Part shown: piece by piece, positions 58,331 through 64,000 of the stretch
Layout: every line of letters begins with the position of its first letter
How positions within the stretch are numbered: position 1 is the first letter of the stretch
From: Achromobacter mucicolens
Lineage (GTDB): Bacteria; Pseudomonadota; Gammaproteobacteria; Burkholderiales; Burkholderiaceae_B
Direction of reading: 5' to 3'
Length of the DNA stretch: 64,000 nucleotides
Assembly (NCBI RefSeq): GCF_902859725.1
Contig: NZ_CADIJP010000005.1
Span: forward strand, 282,331-346,330
Notes under the pieces: model-generated
What the model was told of the DNA's origin: nothing
The model's input: only the letters and a program-made list of their open reading frames with translations
Database searches by the model: none
Translations under genes and position numbers: made by a program

Positions 58331-58361
58331 TTGACCTTCCCATGATGGGAAGGATGAAACT
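58331..58361 (+). promoter_or_regulatory. CueR-type promoter of copA
   Basis: TTGACC at 58331-58336 and a weak -10 (GAAACT, 58356-58361) lie 19 bp apart. The spacer contains the perfect dyad CCTTCCCATGATGGGAAGG (58335-58353). It is 14 bp from the -35 of the oppositely oriented copZ promoter, so two CueR dimers could bind back to back. Confidence 0.82.
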
Positions 58362-58389
58362 GGGTGCTCCCATTCAAACAGAGACAGCC

Positions 58390-60672
58390 ATGCGCGCAGC
58401 AAACCCACCCCCCATTTCCGAATTGGAACTTGCCATTGAAGGCATGACCTGCGCATCTTGCGTCAAGCGCGTGGAAAAAGCCCTGACGAATGTCCCCGGG
58501 GTTGCGCAGGCGCAAGTCAACCTCGCCACCGAGCGCGCGCGGGTCTCATTCGACCCTGCTGCTGCCCAGCCGCAGGCGCTGGTCGCCGCCGTGGAGAAGA
58601 TGGGTTACGAGGCCCACCCCATCGCCGCCCAGGACGACCACGCCGAGCGACAGTCGCAGGCCCGCGACGCCGAGGCGCACCGGCTGCAGCAGGCGTTCGT
58701 CGTGGCGCTCGCGCTGACGCTGCCGGTGTTCGCGCTGGAGATGGGATCGCACCTGGTTCCCGCCATGCACCATTGGGTGCTCGACACGATCGGCCAGCAG
58801 AACAGCTGGCTGCTTCAATTCGTGCTGACCACCGCCGTGCTGGTGTGGCCAGGCAGGCAGTTTTTCACCAAGGGGCTGTTCGCCCTGTGGCGCCGCGCGC
58901 CCGAAATGAATTCGCTGGTGGCGCTGGGCGCCGGCGCCGCGTGGGGCTATTCGGTCGTCGCCACCTTTGCGCCGGGCCTGCTGCCGCAAGCCGCCCGCAA
59001 CGTGTACTTCGAGGCGGCCGCTGTCATCGTCACGCTCATTCTCCTGGGCCGCATGCTCGAAGCGCGCGCCAAGGGTAAGACCGGCGCGGCCATCAAGCGG
59101 CTGATCGGCCTGCAGCCGCGCACCGCGCGCGTGCTGCGCGACGGCCAGACGCAGGATATTGCGATCGAACGCGTGCGCACCGGCGACATCGTGATGGTGC
59201 GGCCCGGCGAGAAGATCCCGCTGGACGGCGACATCGTCGAAGGCAATTCCTACGTCGACGAGTCCATGTTGACGGGCGAGCCCGTGCCGGTCGAAAAGCA
59301 CCCCGGAATGCAGGCAACGGGCGGCACGCTGAACACCTCGGGCAGTTTCACCTTGCGCGTCACGCACACGGGTGCGGACACCATGCTGGCCCGGATCATC
59401 CGCATGGTCGAAGCAGCCCAGGGCGCGCGCCTGCCGATCCAGGCGATGGTGGACCAGGTGACCGCCTGGTTCGTCCCGGCGGTCATGGCGGCCGCCCTGC
59501 TCACCTTCCTGGTCTGGTTCTTCCTGGGACCGGAGCCTGCGCTCTCGCACGCGCTGGTCAATGCGGTCGCCGTGCTGATCATCGCCTGCCCATGCGCCAT
59601 GGGCCTGGCGACGCCGACGTCCATCATGGTCGGCACGGGGCGCGCAGCCGAGATGGGCGTCCTGTTTCGCCAGGGCGACGCCTTGCAGACGTTGCGCGAC
59701 GTCGATGTGGTGGCCTTCGACAAGACCGGCACCCTCACGCTGGGCAAGCCCACGCTGACCGAACTGGAACCCGCGCGGGGCCATGACGCTCAGCAGGTCT
59801 TGCAGTGGGTGGCGTCGGTGCAGGCGCGCTCCGAGCATCCGATCGCGCTGGCCATCGTGGCGGCAGCCGCCGAACGCAAGCTGGAACTGCTTCCCGCCGA
59901 AGGCTTTGGGGCGATCACTGGCGCGGGCGTGGAGGCCACCGTCGCCGACCGCAAGGTGCTGGCGGGCGCGGCGCGCCTGATGGCCGAACGCGGCATCGAT
60001 GTCAGCGCGTTCGGCGCACGCGCCACGGATTGGGGCAACGAAGGCAAGACGCCGATTTACGTCGCCATCGACGGTCAGGCCGCCGCCATGATGGCCGTGA
60101 CGGATCCGGTCAAGCCATCGGCGGTGTCCGCGATTGCCGCGCTGCACGCGCAAGGCCTGAAGACCGCCATGATTACCGGCGACAACCGCCACACCGCACA
60201 GGCGGTTGCGCGCCAGCTTGGCATCGACGAAGTTCGCGCCGAGGTCCTGCCCGACGGCAAGGTACAGGCGATTGCGGCGCTGCGCGAGGGTGGGCGCAAG
60301 GTGGCGTTCGTGGGCGATGGCATCAACGACGCGCCCGCGCTGGCCGCGGCCGATACCGGCATCGCGATCGGCACGGGCACGGATGTGGCGATCGAGGCGG
60401 CGTCCGTGGTGCTGATGGCCGATGACCTGCACGGCGTGCCGAACGCCATCGCGCTCAGCCGCGCGACGCTCGCCAACATCCGGCAGAACCTGTTTTGGGC
60501 ATTTGCCTACAACGCGGCGCTGATCCCGCTGGCTGCGGGCGCCCTGTACCCGGCCTTCGGGCTCTCGCTCTCGCCCATCTTTGCGGCGGGCGCGATGGCG
60601 CTGTCCAGCGTATTCGTCCTGGGCAATGCGCTGCGTCTGAAGGCCTTCCGCCCCCGCTGGAGGCAAGCATGA
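58390..60672 (+). CDS. copA: Copper(I)-exporting P1B-type ATPase CopA
   Basis: A 760-residue Cu+ efflux pump. One N-terminal metal-binding domain has C21-A-S-C24 (GMTCASCVK). Eight membrane helices are expected, with the transport motif CPC in [13 protein letters not shown]. The phosphorylation site is [10 protein letters not shown], with [11 protein letters not shown] and [14 protein letters not shown] for the actuator and hinge. Start ATG 58390 lies downstream of the CueR promoter; ATG codons further upstream fall inside the operator. The stop overlaps cueR by four bases. Confidence 0.96.
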   Translation: MRAANPPPISELELAIEGMTCASCVKRVEKALTNVPGVAQAQVNLATERARVSFDPAAAQPQALVAAVEKMGYEAHPIAAQDDHAERQSQARDAEAHRLQQAFVVALALTLPVFALEMGSHLVPAMHHWVLDTIGQQNSWLLQFVLTTAVLVWPGRQFFTKGLFALWRRAPEMNSLVALGAGAAWGYSVVATFAPGLLPQAARNVYFEAAAVIVTLILLGRMLEARAKGKTGAAIKRLIGLQPRTARVLRDGQTQDIAIERVRTGDIVMVRPGEKIPLDGDIVEGNSYVDESMLTGEPVPVEKHPGMQATGGTLNTSGSFTLRVTHTGADTMLARIIRMVEAAQGARLPIQAMVDQVTAWFVPAVMAAALLTFLVWFFLGPEPALSHALVNAVAVLIIACPCAMGLATPTSIMVGTGRAAEMGVLFRQGDALQTLRDVDVVAFDKTGTLTLGKPTLTELEPARGHDAQQVLQWVASVQARSEHPIALAIVAAAAERKLELLPAEGFGAITGAGVEATVADRKVLAGAARLMAERGIDVSAFGARATDWGNEGKTPIYVAIDGQAAAMMAVTDPVKPSAVSAIAALHAQGLKTAMITGDNRHTAQAVARQLGIDEVRAEVLPDGKVQAIAALREGGRKVAFVGDGINDAPALAAADTGIAIGTGTDVAIEAASVVLMADDLHGVPNAIALSRATLANIRQNLFWAFAYNAALIPLAAGALYPAFGLSLSPIFAAGAMALSSVFVLGNALRLKAFRPRWRQA

Positions 60673-61061
60673 ACATCGGACAAGCCGCCAAGCAGTCCGG
60701 CATTTCGGCCAAGATGATCCGGTACTACGAGAGCATCGGCCTTATCGGACCCGCGGTGCGCACGGACTCGGGCTATCGCGTCTACAGCGACCAGGATCTG
60801 CACACGCTGCGCTTCGTGCGCCGCGCGCGCGACCTGGGGTTTTCGGTGGAGCAGATGAACGAATTGCTGGCGCTCTGGAAGGATCGCAGCCGGGCAAGCG
60901 CGGATGTGAAGCGCATTGCGCTTGAGCACGTCGATGAGCTGGAGCGCAAGGCCGAGTCCCTGCGCGAGATGGCGGCCACGCTCAAGCATCTGGCGCAGCA
61001 TTGCCACGGGGACGAGCGGCCTGATTGCCCCATCCTGGAGAACCTGGGCTGCTCGCACTGA
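60669..61061 (+). CDS. cueR: Copper-responsive MerR regulator CueR
   Basis: A 130-residue MerR-family activator: [20 protein letters not shown] helix-turn-helix, a dimerising helix, and the Cu(I)-binding loop C112-HGDERPD-C120, the exact positions known for CueR. ATGA overlap with copA puts it in the same transcript. It should activate both the copA and copZ promoters when copper is in excess. Confidence 0.95.
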   Translation: MNIGQAAKQSGISAKMIRYYESIGLIGPAVRTDSGYRVYSDQDLHTLRFVRRARDLGFSVEQMNELLALWKDRSRASADVKRIALEHVDELERKAESLREMAATLKHLAQHCHGDERPDCPILENLGCSH

Positions 61062-61095
61062 TGCCAGGCGGCGGGGCGTTGCCCGCCGCCGTGCC

Positions 61096-62589
61096 TTACT
61101 GGCCCGACTGCGCCTCGGCGGCGACGCGCGCCTCGTACGCCTCGGTGGCGGCCTGCTTGGCCGCCGCCTTTTCGGCCGCCGCGGCTAGCCTGGCTTGCTC
61201 GGCGGCCGCCGCTTCGGCGGCCGCGTTGGCCGCACGCTCACGGGCGCGCGCTTTCGCTTCCAGCACGCCCTGCGCGTCAAGCGTCTCGAACACGGCGATG
61301 GATTCCACATGGCCGGTGTGCGGGAACATGTTGATCACGCCCGCGCTCTTGAGCACGTAGCCGCCTTCGTGAACCAGGATGGCCGCGTCCCGCGCCAGCG
61401 TGGCCGGGTTACAGGACACGTAGACAATCCGGCGCGGACGTTCTTCGTACGACAAGTCGGACAGCGCCTGCGACACCGCGTGCGCGCCTTCGCGCGGCGG
61501 GTCGATCAGCATGCGGTCGAAGTAGCCCAGGCTGCGCAGCCAGGTGGCGTCGACCTCAAAGAGGTTCAGGGTGGCGAAGCTGGTGCGATCGCCCAGGCCG
61601 TGGCGCGACGCCGCGTCGAACGCGCGATCGGTCAGCGCCTTGCTGCCCTCCACGCCAACGGCCTCGCGGCCTTGCGTGGCCAGCGGCAACGTGAAATTGC
61701 CCAGGCCACAGAACAGGTCGGCCACGCGGTCGGTGGGCTGCACTTCCAGCAGCTTCAGCGCCCGCGACACCATCGCCCGGTTGATGGCGTGGTTCACCTG
61801 CGTGAAGTCGGTCGGACGGTAAGGCATGCGCAGGCCGAATTCCGGCATGGTGTAGGACAGCGTGTCGTTGTGCTCGCGCTCCAGCGGGTGCACCGTGTCC
61901 GGGCCCTTGGCCTGCAACCACCATTGCACGTCGTGCTTGGCCGCAAAGGCGCGCAGGATCGCGATGTCGCCGTCGGTCAGCGGCAGCAGATGCCGCAGCA
62001 CCAGCGCCGTCACGCCCTCGCCGAGCGCCACTTCAATCTGCGGCATGCGGTCCGGCGCGGACATCGAGGCGATCATTTCGCGCAGCGGGATCAGCAGATC
62101 GCTGACGTGGCGGGGCAGCACATGGCATTCGCGCATGTCGGCCACGTAGCTGCTCTTGCGTTCGTGAAAGCCCACGAGCACCCCGCCCTTCTTGGGCACC
62201 ACGCGCACGGACAGGCGCGCCCGGTAGCGGTAGCCCCAGGTCGGGCCCTGCAGCGGCGGCAGGATCAGTGCCGGGCGCAGCTTGCCGACATGCCAGAAGG
62301 TGTCTTCGAGCGCGCGCTGCTTGATGGCCACCTGCGTGGTGGGTTCCAGATGCTGCATGGCACAGCCGCCACAGACGCCGAAATGCGGGCAGCGGGGCAC
62401 CACGCGTTGCGACGAGGGGTGCAGCACCTCGTCCACCCGAGCCGTCTCGTAGGACGGCTTGCGGCGCAGCGTGACCGCGGTGACCCGTTCGCCCGGCAAA
62501 GCGCCTTCCACGAAAATGACCTTCCCGTCGCGGCGGGCGATCCCCCTGGCTTCCAGGTCCAGGGATTCGATATTCAAAACGTCAGACAT
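61096..62589 (-). CDS. rlmD: 23S rRNA (uracil(1939)-C5)-methyltransferase RlmD
   Basis: A 497-residue methyltransferase with a [4Fe-4S] cluster. TRAM domain at the N-terminus; cluster cysteines C67, C73 and C76 ([13 protein letters not shown]) plus the later MRECHV; SAM motif [16 protein letters not shown]; and the catalytic Cys in [14 protein letters not shown]. coli RlmD has 433 residues; here about 60 extra residues form an Ala/Glu/Arg-rich, probably helical tail ([20 protein letters not shown]). ATG 62589 is chosen because it begins at the TRAM domain. Confidence 0.95.
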   Translation of the reverse strand: MSDVLNIESLDLEARGIARRDGKVIFVEGALPGERVTAVTLRRKPSYETARVDEVLHPSSQRVVPRCPHFGVCGGCAMQHLEPTTQVAIKQRALEDTFWHVGKLRPALILPPLQGPTWGYRYRARLSVRVVPKKGGVLVGFHERKSSYVADMRECHVLPRHVSDLLIPLREMIASMSAPDRMPQIEVALGEGVTALVLRHLLPLTDGDIAILRAFAAKHDVQWWLQAKGPDTVHPLEREHNDTLSYTMPEFGLRMPYRPTDFTQVNHAINRAMVSRALKLLEVQPTDRVADLFCGLGNFTLPLATQGREAVGVEGSKALTDRAFDAASRHGLGDRTSFATLNLFEVDATWLRSLGYFDRMLIDPPREGAHAVSQALSDLSYEERPRRIVYVSCNPATLARDAAILVHEGGYVLKSAGVINMFPHTGHVESIAVFETLDAQGVLEAKARARERAANAAAEAAAAEQARLAAAAEKAAAKQAATEAYEARVAAEAQSGQ

Positions 62590-62724
62590 CTCACGCAGTC
62601 CAGAATTGCACGCAACCCGTGATTGTAGAAGGACTTCGCGTATTCCCGGAAATCGGGTTTGACGGGGCCGGAGCGGCTGGAGCCACCCCGCCCTGCCCGG
62701 CGTCTCGCCGCACATCGCACGCGC

Positions 62725-62781
62725 AAAAAAAGGGGCTGTTCCGGAATGCCGCCAGGCCAGGCGGCATTCCGGAGCAACCCC
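62725..62781 (-). terminator. Terminator of the TorF-family gene
   Basis: Minus strand CCGGAATGCCGCC and GGCGGCATTCCGG form a perfect 13-bp stem inside a longer GGGGTTG...CAGCCCC pairing, followed by TTTTTTT. It lies 37 bp after the stop codon of the outer-membrane protein gene. Confidence 0.85.
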
Positions 62782-62817
62782 AAAAGGCCGGCGCTTTTGA
62801 CGGCGCCGCCACGGATA

Positions 62818-63570
62818 TCAGAATGCGCGCGCCACCGAGAAGACGGCGCCGATGCGGCCGGACGGATGGCCGTACTTGGTGGGCAGCCAGTTGTCCTTGG
62901 TGGCGCCGACGGCGGCCAGGCCGAGGATCCAGCCCTTCAGGTCCTTGGTCACGCCCAGCTTGTAGTCGACGTAATGGCCGATCGAGTCGCCGTCCATGTT
63001 GGTCTGGTTCTTCAGCTTCTGGTAGCCCAGGTGGCCCAGCAGTCCCCAACCGTCGCCCAGGTCGAACGTGGCCGTGCCATCCAGGTACCAGGTTCCCTTG
63101 CTGTCCGGCGTGCTGAAAAAGTCGCTGGGCGTGTACGAATACTTGAGGCTGTAGTTGCCGTAGGACGCGCCCAGGTACAGGTCGGTGTTGTTGTAGTTGC
63201 CGCCCTTGGGCGAGCTGGAGCCGGGATAGTAGTAATGCAGCACGCCCGCATCCAGGGTGAACCCGCCGCCGACGTCACCCTTCCAGCCGCCGTAGAAATC
63301 CATTTCCAGATTGCCGTCGGTGAACACGAAGTCGGAGACATTCGAGTTCCAGTTGCCCAGATAGAAGCCCGAGCTGTGGTTCAGGTCAAAGCCCAACTGC
63401 ACGGCGGGACGGAAGTCGGTCTGCGAATAGCCGCGGAAGCGGTAATCGCTGACTATGGTGGCGTTACCGCTGAGCGAAAAGCCGCCACCCAGGTCGGTGG
63501 GTTCGGCTTGCGCCACACCTGCAAAACAAGCGGCAAGCGCGAGGGGCAAGGCTAGCAACGTCTTATTCAT
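62818..63570 (-). CDS. TorF family putative porin
   Basis: A 250-residue outer-membrane beta-barrel of the TorF/TIGR02001 family. Signal peptide MNKTLLALPLALAACFAGVA cleaved after QA near residue 22. LSGNATIVSDYRFRGYSQTD and the RPAVQLGFDLNHSSGFYLGN stretch with alternating aromatic strands are diagnostic; it ends in Phe (SVARAF) as Omp barrels do. A perfect sigma-54 promoter at 63669-63683 and an NtrC-type site at 63736-63750 lie upstream, so it is probably induced in nitrogen limitation. Transported solute unknown. Confidence 0.9.
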   Translation of the reverse strand: MNKTLLALPLALAACFAGVAQAEPTDLGGGFSLSGNATIVSDYRFRGYSQTDFRPAVQLGFDLNHSSGFYLGNWNSNVSDFVFTDGNLEMDFYGGWKGDVGGGFTLDAGVLHYYYPGSSSPKGGNYNNTDLYLGASYGNYSLKYSYTPSDFFSTPDSKGTWYLDGTATFDLGDGWGLLGHLGYQKLKNQTNMDGDSIGHYVDYKLGVTKDLKGWILGLAAVGATKDNWLPTKYGHPSGRIGAVFSVARAF

Positions 63571-63668
63571 GGTGCGAAGGTCCTGATCGGATAGTCGAGA
63601 GAGCGGACGGCGCGAGGCCCATCCGGCTGACCGGCTTGTGCAGGTAAAACCGGCTCAAATCCCTTCAA

Positions 63669-63683
63669 GCAATGTCCGTGCCA
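63669..63683 (-). promoter_or_regulatory. Sigma-54 promoter of the TorF-family gene
   Basis: Minus strand TGGCACGGACATTGCTT matches TGGCAC-N5-TTGCW exactly. -24 GG is at 63682-63681 and -12 GC at 63670-63669. Predicted start near 63657, leaving a leader of about 87 nt. Confidence 0.9.
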
Positions 63684-63735
63684 GGTATCAGCGCCATCGT
63701 GCAACCCGCCGCAACGTCCTTCGGGCGCTGGCCAT

Positions 63736-63750
63736 GCACCATGCTGGTGC
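63736..63750. promoter_or_regulatory. NtrC-binding site of the TorF-family gene
   Basis: GCACCATGCTGGTGC is a perfect GCACC-N5-GGTGC dyad. Its centre (63743) lies 73.5 bp upstream of the -12 GC, exactly as for the proximal glnA site. A second site 33 bp further up is only a weak half-match (GATGC at 63776-63780). Confidence 0.82.
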
Positions 63751-63828
63751 CCTGTTATGGGGCGCGGCCATGGCCGATGCGTCAAAACGGGGAAATCCGG
63801 CCTGGCTTGGCCTGGCCCGCCTGGAAAA

Positions 63829-63857
63829 CAAACACCCCGGCACGCGTGAAGCGTGTC
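63829..63857 (-). terminator. Terminator of the right-edge gene
   Basis: CACCCCGGCACGC and GCGTGTCGGGGTG pair with one mismatch around GTGAA. On the minus strand the stem is followed by TTTGTTTTCC. It would end the transcript of the proline-rich gene at the right edge. Confidence 0.65.
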
Positions 63858-63922
63858 GGGGTGTGTTCAAGCGGAGGGTTGCCCCAGTTTGCGGCCAGTG
63901 TGATGGCCTAGGACTGTCCGGC

Positions 63923-64000
63923 TCAGTTGGCCTGGGGCGCGGCAGGCGGCGGGGGCGGCGGGACGTCGCCGGCAGCCGGCGGAGGCGGCAGCGTGCCGGG
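63923..64000 (-). CDS. C-terminal end of a proline-rich protein
   Basis: A minus-strand frame runs from the right edge to a TGA at 63925-63923. Its 25 visible residues are mostly Pro and Ala (PPPPAAGDVPPPPPPAAPQ) and it is followed by a terminator hairpin. A protein with a Pro-rich tail is plausible, for example an envelope or outer-membrane protein, but the family cannot be told from this piece. Confidence 0.4.
   Translation of the reverse strand, partial: PGTLPPPPAAGDVPPPPPPAAPQAN

Larger units (their letters stand above)
63571..63922. other. 352-bp upstream region of the TorF-family gene
   Basis: Holds the sigma-54 promoter (63669-63683), an NtrC-type site (63736-63750) and, on the right, the terminator of the edge gene (63829-63857). 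The short plus-strand frame at 63672-63911 has no family resemblance or ribosome site and crosses all three elements, so it is not called a gene. Confidence 0.6.

Noticed and set aside
58546-60666. A 706-codon minus-strand frame opposite copA
   Set aside because: Antisense shadow of copA with no recognisable domain.
63672-63911. Short plus-strand ORF upstream of the TorF-family gene
   Set aside because: It crosses a sigma-54 promoter, an NtrC site and a terminator, and has no ribosome site or family resemblance.

Overview
The window is a chromosomal segment from a high-GC Gram-negative bacterium, most likely a member of the Alcaligenaceae (Achromobacter/Bordetella group). This is inferred from protein sequence style, the glnA-ntrB-ntrC, gmk-rpoZ-spoT and yicC/rph neighbourhoods, the abundance of TRAP transporters, a betaproteobacterial porin, and GC-rich codon use throughout. 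I see no rRNA, tRNA, CRISPR array, prophage or insertion sequence. Both ends cut a gene: a pirin at the left and a proline-rich protein at the right.

Layout. 1-1.2 kb: pirin and a divergent LysR regulator. 1.2-7.5 kb: nitrogen-control block ntrC-ntrB-glnA followed by hemW and rdgB. 7.7-13.9 kb: an accessory-looking block with an EAL-CBS-GGDEF c-di-GMP enzyme, a convergent and overlapping chemoreceptor, and an acyl-CoA dehydrogenase/MmgE-PrpD pair. 14-24.4 kb: housekeeping genes rph, yicC, a LysP-like permease, amn, an NlpC/P60 hydrolase, an SDR, then gmk-rpoZ-spoT. 24.4-32.2 kb: glnHPQ glutamine importer, a C45 self-cleaving hydrolase, a large 5-oxoprolinase/hydantoinase and its MarR-like regulator. 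32.3-39 kb: nudC, a first TRAP transporter, a porin and a lipoprotein hydrolase. 39-46.5 kb: a six-gene operon (TRAP transporter, DUF2848, amidase, DUF1445/D-glutamate cyclase-like) with a LysR regulator upstream. 46.5-57.9 kb: DMT permease, fabV, an orphan ABC ATPase divergent from tesA, ppiD, a CPG2-like carboxypeptidase, ugpQ, rlmJ, a flavin disulfide reductase and a peroxiredoxin-glutaredoxin hybrid. 58-61 kb: copZ, copA, cueR. 61-64 kb: rlmD, a TorF-family outer-membrane protein and the edge gene.

Theme. Nitrogen and glutamate metabolism recurs: NtrB/NtrC, adenylylatable glutamine synthetase, GlnHPQ, 5-oxoprolinase, a glutamate-type carboxypeptidase and a D-glutamate-cyclase-like enzyme. 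Two sigma-54 promoters are readable, one before glnA and one before the TorF-family gene 58 kb away. Each has a GCACC-N5-GGTGC NtrC-type site centred exactly 73.5 bp upstream of its -12 element, which suggests that the outer-membrane protein belongs to the NtrC regulon.

Other structural points: two intergenic elements bounded by GGTGTCTGACACC-type inverted repeats with the same spacing; lolD-like and tesA start codons that overlap on opposite strands; twin CueR operators between copZ and copA; stable hairpins directly after two solute-binding-protein genes; and a hairpin with a T-run inside the likely ppiD leader.
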